A program made the position numbers and the translations under genes. From CAYWKS01 sp964458935 (GTDB lineage Bacteria > Planctomycetota > Phycisphaerae > Phycisphaerales > Zrk34), in assembly GCA_964458935.1 (NCBI GenBank), contig CAYWKS010000001.1:62001-126000 (forward strand): a DNA stretch of 64,000 nt, written 5' to 3'. Within the stretch, counting starts at the first letter, position 1, and each line of letters begins with the position of its first letter. Below are positions 17,609 to 26,503 of this stretch, piece by piece. The notes beneath the pieces were generated by a model. It was given only the letters and a program-made list of their open reading frames with translations, searched no databases and was not told the DNA's origin.

Positions 17609-18388
17609 TCACTTTCCGTCGGTCAGCACGAGGCATCCCGACTCTGTCACGGCGACGGTGTGCTCGTAGTGAGCGGCCGGTTCGCCGTCGGCGGTGACGA
17701 CCGTCCATCGGTCGTCGAGGATCCGCACGTGATCGGTACCGAGGCAGCACATCGGCTCGACCGCGAGGACGAGCCCCGGCTTCAGCTCGAAGTCGTTGCG
17801 TCGCAGCTCGCGGCTGACGAAGTTGGGGACCTTGGGCTCTTCGTGCAGGGTCTGCCCGATGCCGTGCCCCACGAACTCGCGGACGATGCCGAACTTCGCC
17901 GCCTTCGCGTAACCTTCCATCTTCTGGGCGACCTGGCTCCACTTGACGCCGGGGCCCATGTTTTCCAGTGCGATCGTCAGCACGTGCTCGGTGACCTCGC
18001 AGAGGCGACGGACCCTCTCGGGCACGTTGCCGACGAGCACGGTCGTGGCCGAGTCGCCGCACCAGCCCTCGATCTTGATCCCGAAGTCGATGCTGACGAT
18101 GTCGCCGTCACGGACCTCCCGCTCGCCGGGGATGCCGTGGACCACCTGGTCGTTCACGCTGATGCAGGTCGCGGCGGGGAAGCCTTCGCCGGGGCGGTAC
18201 GTGGGGTAGTTCTTGAACAACCCCATGCCGCCGGTCTCGGCGAGGACGGTCTCCGCGGCGGCGTCGATCTCGGCGGTGGTCGCACCGACTCGACACGCCT
18301 CGCGGCAGCGCCTCAGGGCCTCGTGGACCCACCGACCGGCCTGGCGCATCTGCTCGATCTCGTCGGGTGTCTTGTAACGGATCGCCAT
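17609..18388 (-). CDS. map: Methionine aminopeptidase, type I
   Basis: 259 residues without N-terminal zinc fingers, as in type Ia enzymes. The metal ligands are visible: Asp in SIDFGIK, Asp in CGDSATT, His in GHGIGQTLHEEPKV, Glu in AVEPMCC and Glu in HYEHTVAV. It removes the initiator methionine in the cytoplasm. adk, usual between secY and map, is absent. A promoter just upstream may drive map-infA-rpmJ-rpsM-rpsK-rpoA-rplQ. Confidence 0.97.
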   Translation of the reverse strand: MAIRYKTPDEIEQMRQAGRWVHEALRRCREACRVGATTAEIDAAAETVLAETGGMGLFKNYPTYRPGEGFPAATCISVNDQVVHGIPGEREVRDGDIVSIDFGIKIEGWCGDSATTVLVGNVPERVRRLCEVTEHVLTIALENMGPGVKWSQVAQKMEGYAKAAKFGIVREFVGHGIGQTLHEEPKVPNFVSRELRRNDFELKPGLVLAVEPMCCLGTDHVRILDDRWTVVTADGEPAAHYEHTVAVTESGCLVLTDGK

Positions 18389-18459
18389 GCGCTGCCGGTC
18401 TCGCCGTCATCCTTGCCGGCTTCCCGTCGCGCGGGGGCTTTGCCCTCGCCTGACGGGAA

Positions 18460-18494
18460 TCGTGCAGTTTAGCACGACCGGCTCGTGTTGCCAA
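18460..18494 (-). promoter_or_regulatory. Internal promoter before map, with palindrome over the -10
   Basis: On the minus strand TTGGCA (18494-18489), a 17-base spacer and TAAACT (18471-18466) form a good promoter between secY and map. The -10 is the centre of an inverted repeat, TCGTGC-TAAACT-GCACGA (18477-18460). The same -10 hexamer occurs in the rpsJ promoter. The leader to map is about 70 bases. Confidence 0.6.
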
Positions 18495-18511
18495 ACACCC
18501 GCGGGGCGGGC

Positions 18512-19921
18512 TCACCCCCGCGGGCCGCGTATCCGCGGGCCCTTCGTGCCGCCCGGGCCCGAGAGGAACCCCTGATAATTCCGCATCAGCAGGTTCGCCT
18601 CGATCCGCTGGACGAAATCCAGGCACACGCTGACCGAGATCAGCAGCGCCGTGCCCCCGAGAAAGCTGGTCACGTACAGGTCGATCTTCGAGGCCTCGGC
18701 GATCACGGTCGGGATCACAGCGATCACCGCGAGAAATCCCGCGCCCACGTAGGTGATCCGTTCCATCACCCGCTCGAGGTACTCGGCCGTCCGCGGGCCC
18801 GGCCGCAGACCCGGGATGAAGCTGCCGTTGTCCCGGAGGTTGATGGAGATCTCCCGGGGCTGGAACTGGACCGTGGTCCAGAAGTATGCGAAGAAGTAGA
18901 TCAGCGCGATGTAGAGCAGTTCGTAGAGATAGCTGCCCATGGCGAACTCGTTGCCGAGGAACACCGAGAGGTTGGCCACCCAGCCGTCGCCGCCGCCCCA
19001 GGCCTGCGACATCGAGCGGAAGCCCATCATGGGGATGATGAGCAGCGAGCTGGCGAAGATGATGGGCATGACGCCGCCGTGGTTGACGCGGAGCGGCAGG
19101 TAGCTGCGCTGGCCGCCGTAGACGCGTCGCCCGCGGGTGTGCTTGGCCTGCTGGACGGGGATGCGTCGCTGGCCCTGGGTGATGAGGACGGTGCCGGCGA
19201 CGACGAAGACGAAGCTGGCCGCGAGGAACAGGACGTTGTAGAAGCTGAGGCTGCCCTGGCCCTCGCCGCCGGCGCCGGTCATCTGGTCGATGACGCCGAC
19301 CTTGATCGCCTGGGGCATGCCGGCGAGGATGCCGCCGGTGATGATCAGCGACGCGCCGTTGCCGATGCCGTACTTGTCGATCTGCTCGCCCAGCCACATG
19401 AGGAAGACCGTGCCGGCGGTGAGGCCGGTGATCCCGCAGAGCCAGAAGAGCATGTACCCGCCGCCCTCGCGCCATTCGGGATGCACGAGCGTCGCCTGCG
19501 ACTGGAGGTAGCTGAGCCAGAAGAACGCCTGGACGATGCACAGCCCCACCGTGGCGTAGCGGGTGTATTCCTGGATCTTCTGCTGGCCGGCGGGGCCTTC
19601 CTTGCGGAGCTGCTCCAGCGCGGGCAGCACGGTCCCGAGCAACTGGAAGATGATCGCCGCGGAGATGTAGGGCATGATCCCCAGCCCGAACAGCGTCGAC
19701 TGGCCGAGGTCGCCGCCGGTGAAGATCGACATGAACCGGGCCATTTCGCCGGCGGCGCTGCCCTGCTCGGCGGCCTGGTCGAAGTGGTCCTTGAGCTGCT
19801 GCTGGCTGATGCCGGGCAGTGGGATCCAGAACCCGATGCGGTAGATGATCAACACGCCGATGGTGAACATCAGCTTGTTCCGCAGCTCGGGGATCTTGAA
19901 GATATTCAGTATCGCCTGCAT
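18512..19921 (-). CDS. secY: Protein translocase channel subunit SecY
   Basis: 469 residues with ten hydrophobic segments. It starts at IFKIPELRNKLMFTIGVLII and includes the plug region (FTGGDLGQSTLFGLGIMPYI) and the GMPQAI/HGGVMPIIFASS loops of bacterial SecY. It forms the inner-membrane Sec channel with SecE and SecG. It lies after rplO, its usual place. The C-terminus has a Gly/Pro/Arg-rich end (GPRIRGPRG) that resembles a stretch in the uS5 tail. Confidence 0.97.
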   Translation of the reverse strand: MQAILNIFKIPELRNKLMFTIGVLIIYRIGFWIPLPGISQQQLKDHFDQAAEQGSAAGEMARFMSIFTGGDLGQSTLFGLGIMPYISAAIIFQLLGTVLPALEQLRKEGPAGQQKIQEYTRYATVGLCIVQAFFWLSYLQSQATLVHPEWREGGGYMLFWLCGITGLTAGTVFLMWLGEQIDKYGIGNGASLIITGGILAGMPQAIKVGVIDQMTGAGGEGQGSLSFYNVLFLAASFVFVVAGTVLITQGQRRIPVQQAKHTRGRRVYGGQRSYLPLRVNHGGVMPIIFASSLLIIPMMGFRSMSQAWGGGDGWVANLSVFLGNEFAMGSYLYELLYIALIYFFAYFWTTVQFQPREISINLRDNGSFIPGLRPGPRTAEYLERVMERITYVGAGFLAVIAVIPTVIAEASKIDLYVTSFLGGTALLISVSVCLDFVQRIEANLLMRNYQGFLSGPGGTKGPRIRGPRG

Positions 19922-19962
19922 GGTCGGGTCACTCCGCGCCCAGGGGTCGGCCGGTCATCCAC

Positions 19963-20553
19963 TCACGACTGCTGGTCACCCTGCTCATCCTTCCCGGCGT
20001 CCGGTTGGTCGGCGGCGGGCGGCTCGGCCGGGGCCGGCGCAGCGGCCTCGGCGGGTGCCGGCTTGGCCGGCTTGGCCGGCTTGGCGGGCGGCTCGCCGCC
20101 GATCACGGTGGCCGTGCCGCCGGCGCCCTCGATCTTAGCCTTGGCCGCGGCGCTGAAGCGGCCGGCCGAGACGTTGAGTTTCTTGGTCAGCTCCCCCTCG
20201 CCCAGCACCTTCAGGGGCATGCGGTCGTTGGGGATCAGGTGCAGCCGGGCCAACACCGCCGCGTCCACGCTGTCGCCGTCGGCGAAGCGGGCCTCGAGTG
20301 TCTTGATGTTGACGATCGCCCAGTTCGTGGCGAACTGGACGTTGCTGAAACCGCGCTTGGGGATGCGGCGGAAGTAGGGCATCTGCCCGCCCTCGTAGAG
20401 CGGGTGGACCGACCCGCTCCAGCCGCTGCGGCTCTTGGCGCCCTTGTGGCCGCGGCCGGCGGTCTTGCCGGTGCCCGAACCGGGCCCGCGACCGATGCGC
20501 TTGCGGCGCTTGTGGGCGCCGACCTGTGCCGTGATTTCATGAATCATCGCCAT
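19963..20553 (-). CDS. rplO: 50S ribosomal protein uL15 with Lys-Pro-Ala/Glu-rich tail
   Basis: 196 residues; the core ends near 145 and the remaining ~50 are low-complexity, with repeated PAKPAK units and an Ala/Pro/Glu/Gln end. The core has the glycine-rich N-terminus (KRIGRGPGSGTGKTAGRGHK) and SGWSG. It follows rpsE directly; rpmD (uL30), normally between them, is missing. Confidence 0.95.
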   Translation of the reverse strand: MAMIHEITAQVGAHKRRKRIGRGPGSGTGKTAGRGHKGAKSRSGWSGSVHPLYEGGQMPYFRRIPKRGFSNVQFATNWAIVNIKTLEARFADGDSVDAAVLARLHLIPNDRMPLKVLGEGELTKKLNVSAGRFSAAAKAKIEGAGGTATVIGGEPPAKPAKPAKPAPAEAAAPAPAEPPAADQPDAGKDEQGDQQS

Positions 20554-20639
20554 GACGTTGACTCCGAAGCAGTGGGCGAGCGGGGTCGCCCGGATCGACG
20601 CGGCCGCGCATCGGCGGCACGCCGGGTCGTGAACAATCG

Positions 20640-21455
20640 TTACGCGGTCTTGTCCGTTTCGGGCGCGGCGCCTTCGCCGGCCTGCGTGGTCTGTGCCGAC
20701 TCGGGCTGGGCGGCGCCTTGCTTGGCGTCCTGGTCATCGCCCGGCTTGGACGAGTCCGCGGGGGCTTCCTCGCGGGGCCCGCGCGTCCGCGGGCCGCGGC
20801 CACCGCCGCCGCCGCGACCGCCCCGACCGCGTCCGCGGCCACCCTTCTTGGCCTGCTCGTCCATGACGTTGACCGGGGCCTTGGCGCGGCCGCCGTCCTC
20901 GGCGGCGCTGCCCGACGGCGCGAAGCGTTCGCCGATTTCGATCTTCTCATCGACCAGGGTCTTGTCGATCTCGACGCCACGGTGCTCGGCGATGGTCTGG
21001 CGGCTCTCACAACTGAGCAGGCCCTCCAGCGCGGCGCGGGCGAGGTTGATCTTGTTGGTCGAGCCGTACGACTTGCTCAGGCAGTCCTTGACGCCGGCGA
21101 GTTCGAGCACGGCGCGGACGGTGCCGCCGGCGATGACGCCGGTGCCCGGCGAGGCGGGGATCAGGCGGACCTTGGACGAGCAGAACCGCCCGGTCACCTC
21201 GTGGGGGACGGTGCCGCGGTTGAGCTCGATCGCCTTGAGCTTTTTCTTGGCTTCCTTCTGGGCCTTCTCGATGGCCGCGGGCACACCCGGGGCCTTGCCG
21301 TAGCCCAGGCCGACCCGGCCCCCGCGGTCGCCGACGGCGACGAGCGCGCAGAAGCTGAACCGGCGCCCGCCCTTGACGGTCGCGGCGGTGCGGTTGACCC
21401 AGATGGTCGTGGACTCCAGTGTCCCTTGCGCTTCGTCCTGAAGAATCTCAGCCAT
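20640..21455 (-). CDS. rpsE: 30S ribosomal protein uS5 with RGG-type tail
   Basis: 271 residues against about 165-175 in most bacteria. The core has VKGGRRFSFCALVAVGD and GVIAGGTVRAVLELAGV, typical of uS5. From about residue 205 an Arg-Gly-Gly stretch (RGRGRGGRGGGGGRG) is followed by an acidic Gln/Ala/Glu end. Such tails often bind RNA in other proteins; whether this one does is unknown. It lies between rplR and rplO. Confidence 0.95.
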   Translation of the reverse strand: MAEILQDEAQGTLESTTIWVNRTAATVKGGRRFSFCALVAVGDRGGRVGLGYGKAPGVPAAIEKAQKEAKKKLKAIELNRGTVPHEVTGRFCSSKVRLIPASPGTGVIAGGTVRAVLELAGVKDCLSKSYGSTNKINLARAALEGLLSCESRQTIAEHRGVEIDKTLVDEKIEIGERFAPSGSAAEDGGRAKAPVNVMDEQAKKGGRGRGRGGRGGGGGRGPRTRGPREEAPADSSKPGDDQDAKQGAAQPESAQTTQAGEGAAPETDKTA

Positions 21456-21502
21456 ATCGGTTCCTATTCAGTCGAGGCCGCGGAGCGGCGTGCGTGTCGT
21501 GG

Positions 21503-21853
21503 TCAGAATTTCAGGCCCGCCTCGCGTGCGGCGTCGGCCAGGGCCTTGACGCGGCCGTGGTAGCGGAAGCCGTTGCGGTCGAAGCTGACGCGCTCGACGC
21601 CGGCGGCCTTGAGTTTCTCGGCCAGGGCCGTGCCCACCGCCTTGGCCTGATCGACGGTCGCGCCGCCGTCGGCCTGCACCGTGCTCGCCGAAGCCAGCGT
21701 CCGGCCGCCCACGTCGTCGACCGCCTGGGCGTAGATGTGCTTCTGCGAGCGGAATATGGTCACGCGGGGCTGGTCCGGGGTGCCGAACACGCGCTTGCGG
21801 ATGCCGCGCTTGCGACGCAGCCGACGTAGCCTGGTGATCTTGTTCTTTTCCAT
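21503..21853 (-). CDS. rplR: 50S ribosomal protein uL18
   Basis: 116 residues, normal length, with the basic start (TRLRRLRRKRGIRKRVFG) and the family end GFRYHGRVKALADAAREAGL. It binds 5S rRNA together with uL5. Confidence 0.96.
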   Translation of the reverse strand: MEKNKITRLRRLRRKRGIRKRVFGTPDQPRVTIFRSQKHIYAQAVDDVGGRTLASASTVQADGGATVDQAKAVGTALAEKLKAAGVERVSFDRNGFRYHGRVKALADAAREAGLKF

Positions 21854-21898
21854 GGGGTTTGACCTCGGCCCCGCGCGGGGCGCGATGGGGGTTGGGGC

Positions 21899-22441
21899 TT
21901 AGCCGCCGCCGGCGAACGCCTTGCCTTCCTTCTTCACGAGCACTTCGTCGGCGTACTTGATGCCCTTGTGGTTGTAGGGCTCGGGCGGGCGATGGCCGCG
22001 GATCTTCGCCGCGAGCTGGCCCACCGCCTGCTTGTCCGCCCCGCTGATCGCGATCTTGTTGCCCTGGACGTCGACCTCGACGCCCATGGGGATCTCGACC
22101 TCGCGGGTGTCGGCGTACCCGACGTTCAGGGCGACCTTGCGGCCCTGGACGCGGGCGGTCCAGCCGACGCCGTTGATCTCCAGCTCCCGCTTGAACCCCT
22201 CGCTGACGCCCACGACCATGTTCTGGATCAGCGCCCGGGTCATGCCGTGGTAGGCGCGGGTCGCCCGCTCTTCGTCGTTGCGTTCGATGAGGACCTGCTT
22301 GTCCTCGACCTTGACGGCGACCTCGGGGCGGTGGTCGAGGGTGAGCGTGGCCTTGGCGCCCTGCACGGTGACCGTGCGACCGCTGACGGAGACGCTGACT
22401 CCGCTGGGGATGGCGACGGGGATTTTTCCGATACGGCTCAT
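21899..22441 (-). CDS. rplF: 50S ribosomal protein uL6
   Basis: 180 residues, two uL6 repeats, with MSRIGKIPVAIPSGV at the start and RGHRPPEPYNHKGIKYADE near the end. It sits close to the factor-binding site of the 50S subunit. Confidence 0.97.
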   Translation of the reverse strand: MSRIGKIPVAIPSGVSVSVSGRTVTVQGAKATLTLDHRPEVAVKVEDKQVLIERNDEERATRAYHGMTRALIQNMVVGVSEGFKRELEINGVGWTARVQGRKVALNVGYADTREVEIPMGVEVDVQGNKIAISGADKQAVGQLAAKIRGHRPPEPYNHKGIKYADEVLVKKEGKAFAGGG

Positions 22442-22483
22442 GGCAAATCTCGCGTTGGACGGTTGGCAACCGTGGGTGCGGCG

Positions 22484-22879
22484 TTACTCAACGGTGCAGA
22501 GCAGTTCGCCTCCGATGCGTTGTTCACGGGCGATGCGGTCGCTGAGCACGCCGCGCGACGTGGAGACCACGGCGATGCCGAGCCCGGCGAGCGGGCGGGG
22601 CAGTTCCTCGACCTTGGCGTACACGCGGCAGCCGGGCTTGCTCACCCGCTCGAGGCGGTGGATGACCTGCTCCCCGCGCATGCCGTACTTCAGCTCCACG
22701 CGGATCAGGCCCTGCCGCCCGTCGTCGATCGGATCGAAGTCGACGATGTAGCCCTCGCTCTTGAGGACTTGGGCGATGCCAAGGCAGACCTTGGACCGCT
22801 TGACCACGACGTGGCGCGACTTGTTGCGCACGGCGTTTCGGATACGTGTCAGCATGTCGGCGATCGGATCGGTCAGCAT
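22484..22879 (-). CDS. rpsH: 30S ribosomal protein uS8
   Basis: 131 residues starting MLTDPIADMLTRIRNAVRNK, the standard uS8 start; an upstream in-frame start at 22912 would add 11 unrelated residues. The end STSRGVLSDRIAREQRIGGE is typical. GGAG lies 10 bases before the ATG. It is an rRNA-binding assembly protein and, in some bacteria, a repressor of its own operon. Confidence 0.96.
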   Translation of the reverse strand: MLTDPIADMLTRIRNAVRNKSRHVVVKRSKVCLGIAQVLKSEGYIVDFDPIDDGRQGLIRVELKYGMRGEQVIHRLERVSKPGCRVYAKVEELPRPLAGLGIAVVSTSRGVLSDRIAREQRIGGELLCTVE

Positions 22880-22925
22880 GTTCGTTGGACTCCAGGGTTC
22901 GGGCCGGGCCACCCCACCCGCGGCT

Positions 22926-23195
22926 TCACCAGCTTGACTTCTTCATCCCGGGGATCTTGCCTTCGAGGGCGAGCTCGCGCAGCTTGATGCGGCTGATGCC
23001 GAGCTTGCGGTAGACGCCCCGCGTCCGCCCGGTCAGGGCGCAGTGGTTGCGGACCCGCGTCGGGCTCGCGTCGCGGGGCAGCCGCGCCAGACCGGCGTAG
23101 TCGCCCTCGGCCTTGAGGCGCCGGCGCAGCTCGGCGTACTTGTCGACCGTCTTCTGCACGCGCTTCATGCGGGTGAATGTGCTCTTGCTTGCCAT
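22926..23195 (-). CDS. rpsN: 30S ribosomal protein uS14 (zinc-free form)
   Basis: 89 residues. It has NHCALTGRTRGVYRKLGISR but no CxxC pairs, so it is the longer zinc-independent type. The last residues GMKKSSW are the normal family end. Confidence 0.96.
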   Translation of the reverse strand: MASKSTFTRMKRVQKTVDKYAELRRRLKAEGDYAGLARLPRDASPTRVRNHCALTGRTRGVYRKLGISRIKLRELALEGKIPGMKKSSW

Positions 23196-23222
23196 GGTTC
23201 AGTTCCTCGTGTCGTCGGCCGT

Positions 23223-23810
23223 TCAGCCGGCCTTCCGCGCCGGCTCCTCGCCTTCCGCACGCTCGAAGGGGAAGCCCATCTGCGTGAGGATGTACCGGGT
23301 CTTCTCGGGGTTGGAGTTGCGCATCACGATGTTGATGTTCAGGCCGTGGGCGTACTGCACCTCGGCCATGTTGATCTCGGGGAAGATGCCCTGCTCGCCG
23401 ACGCCGAAGCTGTAGTTGCCCGCCGGGTCGAAGCTCTTGGCCGGCAGCCCGCGGAAGTCCTTGACCCGCGGGATCGCCAGGGTGATCAGCCGGTCGAGGA
23501 ACTCCCACATCCGCGCCCCGCGGAGGGTCACCTTCGCGTGGGTCTCGTAGCCGTCGCGGACCTTGAAGTTGCTGACCGCCTTGCGGGCCTTGACCATGAC
23601 GGCCTTCTGGCCGCTGATCTTCGCCAGGTCGGCCAGCACCTGCTCGCGGACCTGCGGGCGGACCTTGGTGCCGTCCAGCTCCTTGCCCATACCGACGTTG
23701 AGCACGATCTTCTCGAACCGCGGCTGGGCGAAGGTGTTGGCGATGCCGAACTGCTTGGCCGTGTCCGGGGCGATCTGTTCGAAGTAGGCTGTCTTGAGTC
23801 GTGGTGTCAT
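23223..23810 (-). CDS. rplE: 50S ribosomal protein uL5
   Basis: 195 residues, slightly longer than usual because of a short C-terminal extension. Family blocks include KIVLNVGMGKE, SGQKAVMVKARKAVSNFKVR and FPEINMAEVQYAHGLNINIV. It binds 5S rRNA and contacts the small subunit. Confidence 0.97.
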   Translation of the reverse strand: MTPRLKTAYFEQIAPDTAKQFGIANTFAQPRFEKIVLNVGMGKELDGTKVRPQVREQVLADLAKISGQKAVMVKARKAVSNFKVRDGYETHAKVTLRGARMWEFLDRLITLAIPRVKDFRGLPAKSFDPAGNYSFGVGEQGIFPEINMAEVQYAHGLNINIVMRNSNPEKTRYILTQMGFPFERAEGEEPARKAG

Positions 23811-23843
23811 GGTCTTGCTCCCCGCTGGGGGGCCTGGTCGTGT

Positions 23844-24185
23844 TTACTTCCTGGGGGGCGCCTTGAGGACGCTTAACTCGTCGCCGCCGCGGACGGCGAC
23901 CCGCGTCTTGGTCCCGTCGGGCTTGGTCTGGAACCGCACGCGGGTGGGCTTGTGGGTCGAGGGGCTGACCGGCTGGACGTTGGAGATGTGGATGGGCATC
24001 TCCTTCTCGACGCGGCCGCCCTGGGGGTTCTGCTGGTTGGGCCGCACGTGCCGGAACCGGCGGTTGACGCCCTCGACGATGACCTTGTCCTCGCGGGGCA
24101 TGACGCGCAGCACCCGCCCGGTCTTGCCGCGGTCGTTGCCCGCGATGACCTGCACGATGTCGCCTTTTCTGACGTGTTGGGGCAT
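23844..24185 (-). CDS. rplX: 50S ribosomal protein uL24
   Basis: 113 residues with the KOW motif in KGDIVQVIAGNDRGKTGRV and the NRRFRHVRPNQQNPQGG block. It is an early 50S assembly protein. Confidence 0.96.
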   Translation of the reverse strand: MPQHVRKGDIVQVIAGNDRGKTGRVLRVMPREDKVIVEGVNRRFRHVRPNQQNPQGGRVEKEMPIHISNVQPVSPSTHKPTRVRFQTKPDGTKTRVAVRGGDELSVLKAPPRK

Positions 24186-24224
24186 GGTGGTTAGTCCTGG
24201 GTCGTGGTCCTGGGGCGTCGCGGC

Positions 24225-24611
24225 TCAGACGACCTCCGAGGCGAGGCTGACGATCTTCATGTACGCCTTCTCACGCAGCTCGCGGGCGACGGCGCCGAAG
24301 ATCCGCGTGCCGCGCGGGTTGCCTTCCTTGTCGATGATGACCACGGCGTTCTTATCGAACCGCACGTACGACCCGTCGTCGCGTCGGACGGGGTAGCTGG
24401 TGCGGACGATGACCGCGGTCACCACCTCGTGCTCCTTGACCTCGCCGTTGGGCAGCGCCTTTTTGATCGTGCAGATCACGCGGTCGCCGATGGTGGCGGT
24501 CTTCCGCGTGAACTGGCCGCGGCCGGTCGATCCGCCGAGCACGCGGATGACCATCGCTTCCTTGGCGCCGGTGTTGTCGGCGACGTCGCAGCGTGATTCA
24601 GCCTGAAGCAT
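24225..24611 (-). CDS. rplN: 50S ribosomal protein uL14
   Basis: 128 residues beginning MLQAESRCDVADNTGAKEAM, the standard start. Its first 14 bases overlap the end of rpsQ, so translation of the two is probably coupled. Confidence 0.97.
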   Translation of the reverse strand: MLQAESRCDVADNTGAKEAMVIRVLGGSTGRGQFTRKTATIGDRVICTIKKALPNGEVKEHEVVTAVIVRTSYPVRRDDGSYVRFDKNAVVIIDKEGNPRGTRIFGAVARELREKAYMKIVSLASEVV

Positions 24612-24978
24612 CGTCGCTTACTCCGGTGGGGGCCTGGTCGTCGGACGCGGCCTCGTCGATCGGGGCGGTCGTCTCGTGCTGGGCCACGTTGCCCGCGGCG
24701 GTCTCCACCACGCGCACCAGGCGCCAGCTCTTGGTCTTGCTCAGCGGCCGGCACTCGGCGATCTCGACGATGTCGCCGTTGTGGGTCGCGTTCGTCTCGT
24801 CGTGGACCTGGTAGACCGAGCGGCGTCGCACGAACTTGCCGTACTTCTCGTGCCGGGCCAGGTAGTCGACGACGACCTTGCGGGTCTTGTCGCGTCGGTC
24901 GGAGACGACGGTCCCGACGCGCGTGCCCTTGAGCGGGCGGCGGGCCGGTTCGGTCGGGTTGGCGGTGGTCTGGGTCAT
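24598..24978 (-). CDS. rpsQ: 30S ribosomal protein uS17 with acidic tail
   Basis: 126 residues, about 40 more than most uS17. The core has GTVVSDRRDKTRKVVVDY and GDIVEIAECRPLSKTKSWRL. The extra ~35 residues after VVETA are acidic and low-complexity. The gene overlaps rplN by 14 bases. Confidence 0.95.
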   Translation of the reverse strand: MTQTTANPTEPARRPLKGTRVGTVVSDRRDKTRKVVVDYLARHEKYGKFVRRRSVYQVHDETNATHNGDIVEIAECRPLSKTKSWRLVRVVETAAGNVAQHETTAPIDEAASDDQAPTGVSDDASG

Positions 24979-25025
24979 CGGTCGGTTTCCTTGCCCGCGT
25001 CGGGGGGCGTGAGTCGCGCGTCGGC

Positions 25026-25226
25026 TCAGGTCGCGTTGGCGATCTGGCGGGCGCGGCGTTCGGTGAGCAGCCGCGCGATGTCGCGCCGCGTCTTGCTCAA
25101 CTGCGTCGGGTCCTCGATCTTTTCCGTGACGGCCTGGCTGCGCAGGTCGAACAGGTGGCGGCGCAGCCGCTGCAACTCCTGCTTCAGTTCCTCGGGCGCC
25201 ATCTTGCTGACTTCTTCACCGGTCAT
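25026..25226 (-). CDS. rpmC: 50S ribosomal protein uL29
   Basis: 66 residues, a two-helix protein with LKQELQRLRRHLFDLRSQAV and the TRRDIARLLTERR end typical of uL29, which lies beside the peptide exit tunnel. Confidence 0.95.
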   Translation of the reverse strand: MTGEEVSKMAPEELKQELQRLRRHLFDLRSQAVTEKIEDPTQLSKTRRDIARLLTERRARQIANAT

Positions 25227-25265
25227 GGTCCAGCTCCTGCCGGGTACGGTGCGTTTCGTGCGTGC

Positions 25266-25685
25266 TTACACCTGGTGCCGCCGCCCGACCATCCGCACGC
25301 GGAACGGCATCTTGTGCGCGATGCGGGCCAGGGCCTGCTGTGAGAGGTTCTCCGGGACCCCGGCGATCTCGTACAGGATCGTGCCGGGCTTGACCACGGC
25401 GCACCAGTAGTCCACGTCGGCCTTGCCCTTGCCCATCCGGGTCTCCAGCGGCTTCTTGCTGACGGGCTTGTCGGGGAAGACGCGGATGAAGACCTTGCCC
25501 TCGCGGCGGAGGAAGTGCATGGCGGCGATACGGCCGGCCTCGATCTGCCGGGCGGTCAGCCAGCCGGCCTCCAACGTCTGCAACCCGTAGTCGCCGTAGG
25601 CGACGTAGTTGCCGCGCGTCGCGTTGCCGCGGACCTTCCCACGCATCTGTTTGCGGTGCATCACTCGTTTGGGCATCATCGGCAT
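25266..25685 (-). CDS. rplP: 50S ribosomal protein uL16
   Basis: 139 residues. MPMMPKRVMHRKQMRGKVRG and the MGKGKADVDYW/VKPGTILYEI blocks are diagnostic. It shapes the A-site tRNA-binding region of the 50S subunit. Confidence 0.97.
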   Translation of the reverse strand: MPMMPKRVMHRKQMRGKVRGNATRGNYVAYGDYGLQTLEAGWLTARQIEAGRIAAMHFLRREGKVFIRVFPDKPVSKKPLETRMGKGKADVDYWCAVVKPGTILYEIAGVPENLSQQALARIAHKMPFRVRMVGRRHQV

Positions 25686-25750
25686 GGCGGCGTTTCCTCA
25701 GCGTCTTGAGTCGGGGGTCCTGAACGACGCAGGCGGTCGGGTCGGGTGGC

Positions 25751-26455
25751 TTAGTGTCGTCCTCGTGCACGCGGACGGGCGCCCGCCGCGCGGCTGAATT
25801 CCTCTTCCTGGCCGGGCTCGTGGAACATGCCCTTGTACACCCACACCTTCACGCCGATCACCCCGTAGGTCGTGTTCGACTCGGCGAAGCCGTAGTCGAC
25901 ATTCGCCTGGAGCGTCTGCAGCGGGATCGAGCCCATGCGGAAGGTTTCCTTGCGGCCCATGTCGGCGCCGCCGAGCCGCCCGGAGATCATGATCTTCACG
26001 CCCTTGGCGCCGGCGGTCATGGCGGCCTCGCCGCGCTGCTTGAGCGTGCGGCGGAAGCTGGCACGCTTCTTCAACTGCTCGGCGATCCCCTCGGCGATCA
26101 GCTTCGCCTCCACGTCGGGGTTCTTGACCTCGATGATGTTGATCACGACCTTGCGGCCGGTCAGCCGCTGCAACTCCTGCGTGAGGTTGTCCACCTCGGC
26201 GCCCTTGGGGCCGATGACCAGCCCCGGCCGCGCCGTGCGGACGATCACCTTCAGCTCCTCGCGGGTCCGCTCGATCAGGATGTCGCTGACCGCGGCGAAC
26301 GGGGGCGTGCGGTTCAGCCGACCGTCCACGAACTGGCGGATCTTCTGGTCCTCGACGAGCAGCTCGCCGTACATCAGCTTCGGCGCGTACCAGCGGGAGC
26401 GGTGCGTCTCGGTGATGCCGACTCGGAATCCGAATGGGTGGGTTTTCTGTCCCAT
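25751..26455 (-). CDS. rpsC: 30S ribosomal protein uS3
   Basis: 234 residues from MGQKTHPFGFRVGITETHRS; six more upstream codons are open but not part of the family. The KH domain contains VIVRTARPGLVIGPKGAEVD, and YGVIGVKVWVYKGM closes the core. A short Arg/Ala-rich end follows. Confidence 0.97.
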   Translation of the reverse strand: MGQKTHPFGFRVGITETHRSRWYAPKLMYGELLVEDQKIRQFVDGRLNRTPPFAAVSDILIERTREELKVIVRTARPGLVIGPKGAEVDNLTQELQRLTGRKVVINIIEVKNPDVEAKLIAEGIAEQLKKRASFRRTLKQRGEAAMTAGAKGVKIMISGRLGGADMGRKETFRMGSIPLQTLQANVDYGFAESNTTYGVIGVKVWVYKGMFHEPGQEEEFSRAAGARPRARGRH

Positions 26456-26503
26456 GAGTAGTTCGCCAATCAAGCTCGGGCCCCGGCGCTCGGGGCCGGG
26501 GGT

